From Salinispirillum marinum (GTDB lineage: Bacteria; Pseudomonadota; Gammaproteobacteria; Pseudomonadales; Natronospirillaceae), in NCBI RefSeq assembly GCF_042651565.1, contig NZ_JBHSDF010000004.1: DNA of 64,000 nt; one strand, written 5' to 3'. A program made the position numbers and the translations under genes. The notes below the pieces were generated by a model. It did no database searches and was not told the DNA's origin. It saw only the letters and a list, made by a program, of their open reading frames with translations. Positions within the stretch are counted from its first letter, which is position 1. Each line of letters opens with the position of its first letter. Shown here piece by piece: positions 1-8,771 of the stretch.

Positions 1-1
1 A

Positions 2-310
2 CTCGAAAGCATCATTTGGTTGAATGCCGACCAAGATGCCCCACTGTCCGCCACGCAACTGGTCGGTGAAATGCAGGTTTTGGTGCCCATGGCCGGATTG
101 ATCGACGTGGCTGCCGAGCTGGCACGTCTGAACAAAGAAATCGAGAAAGCGGAAAAAGAACTGGCGCGGATTCAGGGTAAATTGAGCAATGAAAAGTTCA
201 CCGCCAAAGCGCCTGCCGACGTGGTGGCTAAGGAACAGGAAAAAGCCGATGCGATTTCCGTCTCACTGGCGCAACTGAGCGAACAGCGTAGCCGTATCGA
301 ATCGTTGTAA
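2..310 (+). CDS. valS: Valine--tRNA ligase, C-terminal end (partial)
   Basis: This is the last 102 codons of a gene that begins before the window. The peptide holds the segment LVPMAGLIDVAAELARLNKE followed by a charged helical stretch rich in Lys and Glu (KEIEKAEKELARIQGKL). That is the C-terminal coiled-coil arm of bacterial ValRS, which contacts the tRNA elbow. The catalytic and editing domains lie outside the window. The gene ends in TAA and is followed by a hairpin and a convergent gene. The identification rests on the arm sequence only, but it is characteristic. Confidence 0.9.
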   Translation, partial: LESIIWLNADQDAPLSATQLVGEMQVLVPMAGLIDVAAELARLNKEIEKAEKELARIQGKLSNEKFTAKAPADVVAKEQEKADAISVSLAQLSEQRSRIESL

Positions 311-343
311 CCTTGATGTCCAGCTATCCGAAGGGCGCAGGGC

Positions 344-395
344 GTATGCCTCGAAGCGCGACTCCCCGGCCTGCCGTGGAGCGCTAGAGGCATAC
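344..395. terminator. Inverted repeat between convergent valS and MerR gene
   Basis: GTATGCCTC (344-352) pairs perfectly with GAGGCATAC (387-395), and AGCGC (355-359) with GCGCT (381-385) extends the stem inward. It lies between two converging stop codons, so a bidirectional transcription stop is the natural reading. There is no clear U-run on either side, so it may instead be a dispersed palindromic repeat. Confidence 0.4.
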
Positions 396-419
396 CCCGA
401 AAGCGCTTCTTGATGAAAC

Positions 420-1244
420 CTAAGACTCGCCAGCAATCACCGCCCGCAGCGCCTCTTCCAGAGGCTGCTGCGCGGCCTGAGTCCAATGATACAACCGTTG
501 GTGCAGTTCAGCTTGAGCAGGACTGTCCAAGCTGCATTGTTGGCTGTAGCGCGCAAATTCGCGCAACTGCAACAATATTGATGCCACATGCCTTGGACAT
601 TCGCACTCTAGGTTCGGTACTGCACTGGCCCACTTAACCAGCTCCTCATCTTTAAACGATGTATTCGGGCTCTGCTGTAACAGCCAATCCATCAACGTAG
701 ACCAACCCAAAGGCCCGGACACCGCTGCGATACCCTCCGCCGACAACTGTTGCACCCGGCGGTTCAGGGCATAGTGATACACCATCAAAACCGGCACGCC
801 AGCATTGGCCAAACGCTGCGCTCGCGTCACGTGCTGATCACTTAACGAACCGACTTCCCATATCAGGACACCGGTCGCCAACGTCACATCCATCTCGTCA
901 AGAACACGCGCCCGGTCACCAAACCAAGACGCAAAGTCAGCCACCACCCGCAAGCCGCAAAAAGAGATATGACCCGGAATGTTCTGGTTCACCTCACTGG
1001 GATTCATCTTCCGCAGGGTAGGTAAGTCCATATTAGCCAGATCGGTTAATGACCAACCTCGAGCCTTCAATTGCGACACGGTGCGTAAGCGCTCGAGATC
1101 GGCCTCCGAATACAGCCGATGCCCACCGACGGACCGATGACTGGCATCAATGTTATAACGTGCCGCCCATTTGCGTAACGTCGCGGCCGCAACCCCGGCA
1201 CGCCGACTGGCTTCCGCCATACTAAAGAAAAGTGTCTCAGCCAT
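420..1244 (-). CDS. MerR-type HTH regulator with CxCPxH C-terminal domain
   Basis: The protein has 274 residues. Residues 6-75 form a MerR-like winged helix with the GGHRLYS and LERLRTVSQLKARGW signatures seen in MlrA/LitR-type regulators. Residues about 95-185 look like a Rossmann-like alpha/beta domain (ATGVLIWEVGSLSD, GVPVLMVYHYA). A helical C-terminus carries Cys214-x-Cys216-Pro-x-His219, which could bind metal or sense redox state. I see no adenosylcobalamin-binding signature, so it should not be called a B12 photoreceptor. Its ATG overlaps the ATG of the divergent sigma-factor gene, so the two are probably a regulatory pair. The ligand and targets are unknown. Confidence 0.75.
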   Translation of the reverse strand: MAETLFFSMAEASRRAGVAAATLRKWAARYNIDASHRSVGGHRLYSEADLERLRTVSQLKARGWSLTDLANMDLPTLRKMNPSEVNQNIPGHISFCGLRVVADFASWFGDRARVLDEMDVTLATGVLIWEVGSLSDQHVTRAQRLANAGVPVLMVYHYALNRRVQQLSAEGIAAVSGPLGWSTLMDWLLQQSPNTSFKDEELVKWASAVPNLECECPRHVASILLQLREFARYSQQCSLDSPAQAELHQRLYHWTQAAQQPLEEALRAVIAGES

Positions 1245-2262
1245 GTCTCGTTATTTATCCAAATTGTGTGAGTCGAGTGATCTTTTGTCGCACCTTGAGC
1301 ATACGTACATAAAACACCAACTGGTTCAGTGCATCATGACGAAAAACGATCGTACGGCTTGGTACTCACAATTGGCGAATGACTATCCGGCGCTGTCAGC
1401 GAAACAACAGCAGGCGTATCTTTGGGCCTTAATGCGTGCACTCGTTCGCTTACAATGTTGGCGGGGAGACGCCATACCGGCTTACCTGAACCGCTGCAAA
1501 ACCCGCTTGCAGCAAGTAGAGTCGGAAGTGGAGAATATCTGGCAAAGCGAGCATGACGCCATCGCTTATTGGCTAGAACACCTGCGCGCTGAGAGCCGCC
1601 GGCATCCGACTCTGCGTCGCCGTTGGGCAGTCGTTGAGCAGATCAGAAAGCGGATTTTGCTGCACAACCAGCGCTTAATCATCCGGCAGGTGCATCGCCG
1701 TCCAACCTACAGTTTGGAAATTGGTGATCTGATCATGGAAGGCAACGTCGGGTTAATGCGGGCGCTGGATCTATTCGATCCGCGCAAAGCGTATCGATTT
1801 TCTACCTATGCGCATTTCTGGATTGAACAGTCTCTGCTGCTGGCGCTAAAGCAAAAAACGCACACCGTACGCACACCTTTAAGTGCCATCAACAAGGCCT
1901 ATCAAGCCAATAAAGAACGGGATCTGCTGGGTACGGAAACGATGTCGAACCAAAAGGCCTTCACGGACACCCTGTCATTGGATGATCCCGATGTCATCCT
2001 GGATTTAGACCATTCGGACTCGCGGCGGGCGCAAGAGCATTCCGATAACCAGCGCTTGGTAAAAGAAATTTTGCGCCGTTTACCGGATCGCCTACGTCAG
2101 GTACTGTTGCTACGCTACGGTGTCGATCAGCGGGATAATGTCGGCTACCGGGAGATAGCCGACCAGATGGGCGTAAGCCGCGAACGGGCACGGCAACTGG
2201 AACAAGAAGCTTTGGCGCAATTGCGGAATGACCTCCTAAGCCAAAATACAGAATGGCAATAA
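1243..2262 (+). CDS. Sigma-70 family RNA polymerase sigma factor (group 2/3-like)
   Basis: The protein has 339 residues from the ATG at 1243. Region 2 is clear: IIRQVHR, GDLIMEGNVGLMRALDLFD, then RFSTYAHFWIEQSLLLALK. Region 4 is also clear: LPDRLRQVLLLRYGVD and the helix-turn-helix YREIADQMGVSRERARQLEQ. Region 3 is reduced, and the first 120 or so residues are an extension I do not recognise. A second in-frame ATG at 1336 would give 308 residues and leave room for a promoter between the divergent genes. Neither start has a strong ribosome binding site. It is not RpoD, RpoS or RpoH by sequence feel, and probably serves a stress or light-type regulon with the adjacent MerR protein. Confidence 0.85.
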   Translation: MSRYLSKLCESSDLLSHLEHTYIKHQLVQCIMTKNDRTAWYSQLANDYPALSAKQQQAYLWALMRALVRLQCWRGDAIPAYLNRCKTRLQQVESEVENIWQSEHDAIAYWLEHLRAESRRHPTLRRRWAVVEQIRKRILLHNQRLIIRQVHRRPTYSLEIGDLIMEGNVGLMRALDLFDPRKAYRFSTYAHFWIEQSLLLALKQKTHTVRTPLSAINKAYQANKERDLLGTETMSNQKAFTDTLSLDDPDVILDLDHSDSRRAQEHSDNQRLVKEILRRLPDRLRQVLLLRYGVDQRDNVGYREIADQMGVSRERARQLEQEALAQLRNDLLSQNTEWQ

Positions 2263-2279
2263 GGTAACCCGTCCGTGCA

Positions 2280-3335
2280 TTAAAACGCTTCACCGAAATT
2301 GATCACGGCACCACCCCGACCATCAACCCAGCCCAGATCGACCCGGATATTCAGTCGGCGTTCGCTGCTGATGGAATAACGAAAACCAAGGCCACCGCCC
2401 GTTTTTAAGGCGGACTCAGTCCATTCGCCGGGATCAGCGCCAATCTGGCCTACATGCGTAAAGACGGTGGTTGCGAAGCGTTGACTCAATGGGATCCGCG
2501 CCTCTGCTTGTGCACTGACGGTGGTCAAATTACGGTACTGCGCGCCATCCAAGCCACGCATCCATTGCGTGCCATTCAGCGACGGCATAAAGATAAACGG
2601 CGTATCCGCCGAGGCGAATTGCCATTGTGCACCCAGCGCCAACACACTGTTGCGCCACTGTGGCGACATTCCCCAGTATCGGGTCGCTTCTTGTTGGAAA
2701 ATCGAAAACGCCTGCTGTTCGGCCTGCCCGGTGGTGATGCCGCTGATAAAACGGCTGCCTTGTGTCGGCCAGCCATTGTCGTCCGTCGTGTCCCGGGAGA
2801 GCTCAAATTCAAGAGCTTGCGCTGTGCCACCGGTCGTCCACGCAACATTATCTAAGAGAGGGCTGGATGGATTGTCAAAGGTGACGTCGGCCCAGGCTGC
2901 TAGGCCAGTAGCTTGAGCACGCCAGTTCGTGTTTAAAGGATAGGACCAACCCGCGCTCAAGGTCACAGATTCTTCGTCATAGCGCTCGCCTTCCGCTAGA
3001 AAGGTGGTTCGGTAGCCAAAAAATTCGTTGGGGAACTGGCTCAACCGAATGCCCAACTCAATAGCGTCTTGGCGTTCGGCTACCGGGCCTGGCAATCGAA
3101 GGCCCGTCGCCAAAGACCGCTGACCGTTTTGGGTGAGCACAAAAAATATATTAGCAGCCAAGGCGTCGGGCTCTGGCGCTTGCTCCCAAATACCCGCTGC
3201 GCCAAACTGGAACCCGGTATCTTGCTGATTACCAAACACCGGTAAGATCACAAATTCTGACGCCGACACCGTGTGCACGAACCCGGCGCTCGCAATGGCC
3301 AACCAACACGCGAGACCGCGTTTTTTGCTCTTCAT
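2280..3335 (-). CDS. Omp85/D15-type outer-membrane beta-barrel protein lacking POTRA domains
   Basis: The protein has 351 residues from the ATG at 3335, with a signal peptide ending near SAGFVHTVSASE. The mature chain alternates polar and hydrophobic residues in strand-like segments, contains LGFRYSISSERRLNIRVDLGW near the end, and finishes in Phe, as outer-membrane barrels do. This matches the D15/surface-antigen barrel of the BamA/TamA family, but nothing resembling a POTRA repeat precedes it. It lies 84 bp downstream of the TonB-like gene on the same strand and converges on the sigma factor gene. Its substrate is unknown. An upstream in-frame TTG at 3350 is less likely as the start. Confidence 0.75.
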   Translation of the reverse strand: MKSKKRGLACWLAIASAGFVHTVSASEFVILPVFGNQQDTGFQFGAAGIWEQAPEPDALAANIFFVLTQNGQRSLATGLRLPGPVAERQDAIELGIRLSQFPNEFFGYRTTFLAEGERYDEESVTLSAGWSYPLNTNWRAQATGLAAWADVTFDNPSSPLLDNVAWTTGGTAQALEFELSRDTTDDNGWPTQGSRFISGITTGQAEQQAFSIFQQEATRYWGMSPQWRNSVLALGAQWQFASADTPFIFMPSLNGTQWMRGLDGAQYRNLTTVSAQAEARIPLSQRFATTVFTHVGQIGADPGEWTESALKTGGGLGFRYSISSERRLNIRVDLGWVDGRGGAVINFGEAF

Positions 3336-3419
3336 AAAAAACTCACCCAAAGACCAGTAATTAGCGGGACTATACTGTACTTACAGCCGTTTGGATTGCT
3401 TTTGTGACAAACGGCACGA

Positions 3420-4382
<963 letters not shown>

Positions 4383-4669
4383 GAATCCAACTGTTTTACT
4401 CGCAACATGATATAGCCAGAACCACCCACATCAGCGTGACAGTGATGGATGCTGGAACAGGTCGACGATTATCCATAGATCCCTGACGATGGTAAAACCC
4501 TACCCTAAAACACGTTGCTATTCTGCTCCGTTCAACGCTGTAAATCGACCAACATACGGGCCCGTAATACGCAACCGATGGCCTTTAATCCTCGTCCATT
4601 CTGCATTCTAGACATCACTGCACGCCATCAACGTGCGCGAAGACTTGACTTGGTAGGCATCTGCATCGT

Positions 4670-6094
4670 TCAAGTCACCGCAAACTCGGCAGCAAGCGCC
4701 TTTACAATATGGACCATATCGTCCTGAGAGGGTTGACTGAACCCAAGAACAAAACCCTGTTGCGCGGTACTCACATTTTGATAGTGCGCGGACAGAACGT
4801 TCAACTCTATGCCCTGTGTTAACAAGCGCTGAGCGATCTGTTGGTCCCAGCATCCGCTGCTTGGCTCGCGCCGTCGCGCCAGCCAAGCGGGCTTAATGCT
4901 CGCGCGCACATGCATACCACCAGAAGGCGATTGCCAATCCAACCACGGGCTCAGATGTTCGGCTAAAAGACTCAATAAGACATCGCGTTTTTCTCGATAA
5001 TGGCGCCGCATTCGATTGAGATGACGGTCAAACGATCCGTTGAGCATAAAGTCCGCCAGTACCGGCTGGACCGGGAGAGCCGCTGAACCACCCAAAGCGC
5101 GCTGACTACGTGCCATAGAGTCAACCCAGGACAGGGGCACGACGACGTACCCCAATCGTAAGCCACGAAATAAGACTTTCGAGAAGCTCCCTACCAACGC
5201 AATACGATCTTGGTGGTCGGCCTGCATCAAAGGCAATTGTGGGCGCCCTTGATAGGTAAATTCGGTGTCGTAATTGTCTTCGATTACCCACAAGTTTTGC
5301 TCTTGCAGGGTTTGTAGCCATGCCTGTCGACGGGCAGAACTCATGCTCATACCTAAGGGATATTGCCGGTTAGGCGTCAAGAGTGCGACCTGCGGCCGAA
5401 CCGATGCCAGAGGCAATTGCGCGCCTTCGTCGTCTACGGGCAAACACTGAACACCACGGCGGCGTTGCTGTAACAGCGTGCGCATCGGCCCATACGATGG
5501 ATCCTCCAGCCACCATTGCGCGTTGGGAACAACGGATTCCAACGCATGCTGTAGCAGCACCAAAGCGTCCCGATTGCCTGCGGTGACCAATATTTGTTCG
5601 GCGATACAATCCAGTCCGCATGAACGCTGAAGATAGTCGGCAATGGCCTCTTTGAGCAAGGGATAACCTGTGGTGTAGCGCCCTTCGAGCAACTGTGTGT
5701 CCGGTTTAACCCAAGCACGCCGCATACTGGCGGCCCATTGGCGAGCGGGAAACACGGTACTGTCCGCACCGGAATCACAGCGTATGTCATGCCTTGCAGG
5801 GGCCAACAACGGTCGCGTTTTCTTTGGTAACGCGACAGCCCAACGAGTATCCGCGACCCGCACCCCACGCTTAGGCTCACTGACCAGGAATCCTTCGGCA
5901 ATTAAATGATCATAAGCCCGGCTGGTGGTGGTACGTGATATCCCAAGCATGGCCCCTAACTGGCGCGATGACGGCAACCGATCACCAGATGACCATAGGC
6001 CCGTCGTAATGCCCCGCTTTATATGCTCAATCAACTGCCGATAGCGCTTGCCATGTTGAAGCTCAACCGACCACAGGAGATGCGCATTCGGCAT
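4670..6094 (-). CDS. MocR/PdxR-type GntR regulator with aminotransferase domain
   Basis: The protein has 474 residues from the ATG at 6094. An AGAGG ribosome binding site 7 bases upstream supports this start over the in-frame codon at 6118. Residues 12-80 are a GntR winged helix (GDRLPSSRQLGAMLGISRTTTSRAYD). The rest is a fold-type I PLP aminotransferase-like domain with the cofactor lysine in SFSKVLFRG (Lys306) and the EDNYDTEF segment. MocR proteins bind PLP or amine adducts and regulate neighbouring genes; PdxR members control vitamin B6 genes. The divergent neighbour is a pyridoxamine-phosphate-oxidase-like flavoprotein, and repeated ATCTGG sites lie between them. Confidence 0.9.
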   Translation of the reverse strand: MPNAHLLWSVELQHGKRYRQLIEHIKRGITTGLWSSGDRLPSSRQLGAMLGISRTTTSRAYDHLIAEGFLVSEPKRGVRVADTRWAVALPKKTRPLLAPARHDIRCDSGADSTVFPARQWAASMRRAWVKPDTQLLEGRYTTGYPLLKEAIADYLQRSCGLDCIAEQILVTAGNRDALVLLQHALESVVPNAQWWLEDPSYGPMRTLLQQRRRGVQCLPVDDEGAQLPLASVRPQVALLTPNRQYPLGMSMSSARRQAWLQTLQEQNLWVIEDNYDTEFTYQGRPQLPLMQADHQDRIALVGSFSKVLFRGLRLGYVVVPLSWVDSMARSQRALGGSAALPVQPVLADFMLNGSFDRHLNRMRRHYREKRDVLLSLLAEHLSPWLDWQSPSGGMHVRASIKPAWLARRREPSSGCWDQQIAQRLLTQGIELNVLSAHYQNVSTAQQGFVLGFSQPSQDDMVHIVKALAAEFAVT

Positions 6095-6095
6095 A

Positions 6096-6146
6096 ATCTG
6101 GCCTCTAAAAATAATCAATATCTGGATATTTAATTAAATGCCAGAT
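6096..6146. promoter_or_regulatory. Putative MocR operator (two direct and one inverted ATCTGG)
   Basis: ATCTGG occurs at 6096-6101 and 6120-6125, and its complement CCAGAT at 6141-6146. The last two enclose an AT-rich palindrome, ATTTAATTAAAT (6128-6139). MocR regulators such as GabR bind paired direct repeats in a divergent promoter. This arrangement fits, and the first copy sits directly before the regulator start, which would allow autoregulation. Confidence 0.55.
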
Positions 6147-6198
6147 GCCCTAAGCTGGCAAGGGCCATTACCCAGTCATTGATGTAAAGGAGTTTTTA

Positions 6199-6846
6199 AT
6201 GCGCACCCTTGAGAATGCACCCTTGCATGGCCAACGCAGCCACGTAAAACGCGGCCCTGGCCGAGCCTTATACGACCGCAAGGTACTTGACGAAATTCTG
6301 GATACAACGCTGATGTGTACCGTAGCCCAAAGTATCGACGGACAACCCTTCGCGACCCCTACTTGCCACTGGCGCGAAGGTGATTATGTGTATTGGCATG
6401 GGCATGCCAAAGCACGCAACCTCGCCATTGGGCAGGAGGTGTGTGTCAACATCGCGCAGTTGGATGGTTTGGTACTGGCGCGTTCAGCGTTTCACCATTC
6501 GGTCAATTATCGGTCGGCAACCTTGTTTGGTCAGGCCGAAGCCATCACTGATCCACTGGAGAAAGCGCGGCAGTTTGAACGTTTTGTGGACAAGGTATCA
6601 CCCGGACGCTGGGCGCACCTCCGGCCAATGACCGACAATGAAGCAAAAGCCACCGGCTTGGTCAGGCTGCACATCAACGAGGCGTCTAGTAAGATACGCG
6701 CCACGGGTGTGAACGATGATGAGGCAGACCTTAATTGGCCGGTTTGGGCGGGCATTATACCCTTGGAAAAACATTGGGGTAAGCCGCAACAAGAAGCACA
6801 GACGGCGGTATTCGAGCTTCCTGAAACACCACTGAAGGCCTATTAG
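6199..6846 (+). CDS. Pyridoxamine 5'-phosphate oxidase-like FMN-binding protein
   Basis: The protein has 215 residues and a strong AAAGGAG site upstream of the ATG. The chain begins VKRGPGRALYDRKVLDEILD and continues with the split-barrel flavin-binding segments (QPFATPTCHWREGDYVYWHG, then SVNYRSATLFGQA). This is the pattern of the NimA/PNPOx-like family commonly found divergent from MocR regulators. It probably binds FMN and reduces or oxidises a small substrate; it is not the PdxH enzyme itself. Its stop codon overlaps the convergent cueR stop. Expression is likely controlled by the divergent MocR protein. Confidence 0.85.
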   Translation: MRTLENAPLHGQRSHVKRGPGRALYDRKVLDEILDTTLMCTVAQSIDGQPFATPTCHWREGDYVYWHGHAKARNLAIGQEVCVNIAQLDGLVLARSAFHHSVNYRSATLFGQAEAITDPLEKARQFERFVDKVSPGRWAHLRPMTDNEAKATGLVRLHINEASSKIRATGVNDDEADLNWPVWAGIIPLEKHWGKPQQEAQTAVFELPETPLKAY

Positions 6847-7241
6847 TCGCCGCGATCAGGCTCAGAGAGATGATCCAGAATGGCGCAGTGTGCGGAGTCA
6901 TCCCCCGGACATTGCGCCACCCAAGACACCAGCGTTTCACGCATCTGTACGAGGTCCCGCATTTGTTCTTCAATGTGCGCCAAGCGATGCTCGGCTACCG
7001 ACTTAACCGCAGCACTGGCGCGCTGCGGGTTCTTTTGCAACTCGAGTAAGCTACGACAATCTTCTAGGCTAAAGCCTAAACTGCGGGCGCGGCTTAAAAA
7101 ACGGAGCGACTGGATATCCCGATCCGTGTAGTCGCGATATCCATTGTCCAAGCGATGGCTGTCCAGCAAGCCAATGCTTTCATAATAGCGAATGGTTTTT
7201 GCGGTTAATCCAGACGCTTGCGCCGCTGCACTGATCTTCAC
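6843..7241 (-). CDS. cueR: Cu(I)-responsive MerR-family regulator CueR
   Basis: The protein has 132 residues with a GTG start preceded by GGAGAG. The N-terminal MerR helix-turn-helix reads SGLTAKTIRYYESIGLL, followed by the dimerisation helix. The C-terminal loop CPGDDSAHC (Cys111 and Cys119) corresponds to the Cu(I)/Ag(I) binding loop with Cys112 and Cys120 of E. coli CueR. CueR activates copper export genes, but none lies here, so its targets are elsewhere. The nfeD-qmcA-cueR neighbourhood echoes the E. coli arrangement. The gene is 25 bp downstream of qmcA and may be cotranscribed with it. Confidence 0.92.
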   Translation of the reverse strand: MKISAAAQASGLTAKTIRYYESIGLLDSHRLDNGYRDYTDRDIQSLRFLSRARSLGFSLEDCRSLLELQKNPQRASAAVKSVAEHRLAHIEEQMRDLVQMRETLVSWVAQCPGDDSAHCAILDHLSEPDRGD

Positions 7242-7266
7242 CTGCTCTCCGTCGTCTCGTTACCGA

Positions 7267-8202
7267 TTACGTTTTCTTCTGCGTAGCGCGCAACACCTCG
7301 GACAACCCGGCAACCGCCCCACCAATGTTGGACAGTTCTGCCGGGATGATCATGGTGTTATTGGTTTTCGCCAGATTACCGAACTCTTTCACATATTGTT
7401 CAGCAATGCGAAGACTGACGGCTTCCGAACCACCCGGTTCTTTGATGGCGAGGGCAATTTTGCGAATACCTTCCGCCGTGGCTTCAGCGATCAGCTCGAT
7501 CTCACGGGCGCGACCTTCTGCCTCGTTGATCTGCTTCATTTTCTCACCTTCGGACAGGTTGATGACTTCCTGTTTCTGGCCTTCCGATACGTTGATCATG
7601 GCCTGACGTTCACCTTCCGACTTGGCAATGGCAGCACGACGTTCACGTTCGGCACGCATCTGTTGTTCTAAGGCGTCTTTGATGCTGGTCGGCAATTCAA
7701 TGTCAGAAATCTCATAACGCAGAACCTTAATGCCCCAAGGTGCTGCGGCCTCATCCAATGCCCGCACCACTTCTTCATTGATCTTGGCCCGCTCTTCGAA
7801 GGTTTTATCCAAGTCGGTTTGCCCGATTACCGAACGCATGGTGGTTTGTGCCAACTGCGAGGCGGCGTAACGATAGTCGTTGATACCGTAACTGGCTTTA
7901 TGGGAATCCACGACCTGAATGTACATCACCCCGTTGATGCCCACCTGTATGTTGTCTCTGGTTACACAGGCTTGGCGCTCTACATCAATGACTTCTTCTT
8001 TGAGTACTTGTTGATAGGCCACCTTGTCGACAAAGGGGATAAGAAAATGGAAGCCTGAGTCGAGGGTCCGGGAATACTTGCCCAAACGCTCTATGACGAA
8101 GTTGCTTCGCTGCGGCACAATGCGCGCCGACTTAAGAATAACAATAATGGCCGCCAGCGCGATGCCGATGCCAAGCAGTGTTCCGAGATCAAAATTTTCC
8201 AT
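7267..8202 (-). CDS. qmcA: SPFH/band-7 membrane protease-associated protein QmcA
   Basis: The protein has 311 residues. One N-terminal membrane helix (residues 8-26) is followed by the band-7 domain (RIVPQRSNFVIERLGKYSRT, then FLIPFVDKVAYQQVLKEEV). A long Glu/Ala-rich coiled coil follows (QQMRAERERRAAIAKSEGER), with a small hydrophobic tail. Length and sequence match E. coli QmcA, a stomatin-like scaffold of membrane microdomains linked to FtsH quality control. The NfeD partner lies directly upstream, the standard pairing for this family. Confidence 0.92.
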   Translation of the reverse strand: MENFDLGTLLGIGIALAAIIVILKSARIVPQRSNFVIERLGKYSRTLDSGFHFLIPFVDKVAYQQVLKEEVIDVERQACVTRDNIQVGINGVMYIQVVDSHKASYGINDYRYAASQLAQTTMRSVIGQTDLDKTFEERAKINEEVVRALDEAAAPWGIKVLRYEISDIELPTSIKDALEQQMRAERERRAAIAKSEGERQAMINVSEGQKQEVINLSEGEKMKQINEAEGRAREIELIAEATAEGIRKIALAIKEPGGSEAVSLRIAEQYVKEFGNLAKTNNTMIIPAELSNIGGAVAGLSEVLRATQKKT

Positions 8203-8221
8203 GATGCTTTCCTTACAGAGG

Positions 8222-8671
8222 TTAATTACCCGGTTTTTGACGTGTTACGGTTAGGTGAATCCCCTCATTGGCGATCACCCAAGCCACTTCACCAGCCTTT
8301 AAGTCATCGGCCGATTCGGCATCCCACGCTACACCATTCAAGGTGACACGACCACTGCCTTGGCTGAAATCTTGCGCAACCGTTACGCGCTCGCCAATAT
8401 CGCGCTGAAACTGGCTGCCCTGCTCACCCGCGTCTGCCGTAAAACCACCAAATAAGCGCTGAAAATGTTTACGGGCAACGACCAAACTGAGCAAGCTAAT
8501 TATCCCGAACAACGTAAATTGCATGCCTAAACTGTCTACCCAGCCGAGCCATACCAACAGCCCGGTTACCAGGGCGCCGATTCCTAAGAAAACGGCGACG
8601 ATGCTGGTCGCCATCAACTCACTGAGAATGAGGGCAATGCCCACAATCACCCAAATAATTGCTGTATTCAT
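8222..8671 (-). CDS. NfeD-family membrane protein (short form)
   Basis: The protein has 149 residues. Two or three hydrophobic helices in the first 75 residues (NTAIIWVIVGIALILSELMA, then LGIGALVTGLLVWLG) are followed by a small soluble OB-fold-like domain. In that domain GERVTVAQDFSQGSGRVTLN and GVAWDAES are typical NfeD motifs. It corresponds to E. coli YbbJ. Such proteins act with SPFH partners, here the qmcA gene 19 bp downstream. It lacks the ClpP-like serine protease domain of long NfeD proteins. Confidence 0.88.
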   Translation of the reverse strand: MNTAIIWVIVGIALILSELMATSIVAVFLGIGALVTGLLVWLGWVDSLGMQFTLFGIISLLSLVVARKHFQRLFGGFTADAGEQGSQFQRDIGERVTVAQDFSQGSGRVTLNGVAWDAESADDLKAGEVAWVIANEGIHLTVTRQKPGN

Positions 8672-8771
8672 TGTTCTTCCTTTTTAACGTAATGGATGCC
8701 GGTTCAGCATAGCATAGTGTGCGGAAAAGTAGGCGCGCGCTCAGTCGCAGGGTTGGATAGGACGGCGTTGA

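Noticed and set aside
420..1244. B12-dependent photoreceptor (LitR/CarH) identity for the MerR protein
   Set aside because: The HTH is LitR-like, but I see no cobalamin-binding motif in the C-terminal part, so only a MerR-type call is supported.
4383..4669. A small gene between the TonB-like and MocR genes (frame 4515-4727)
   Set aside because: It has no ribosome binding site, a composition unlike its neighbours, and runs into the MocR 3' end. The region most likely holds the tonB-like promoter.
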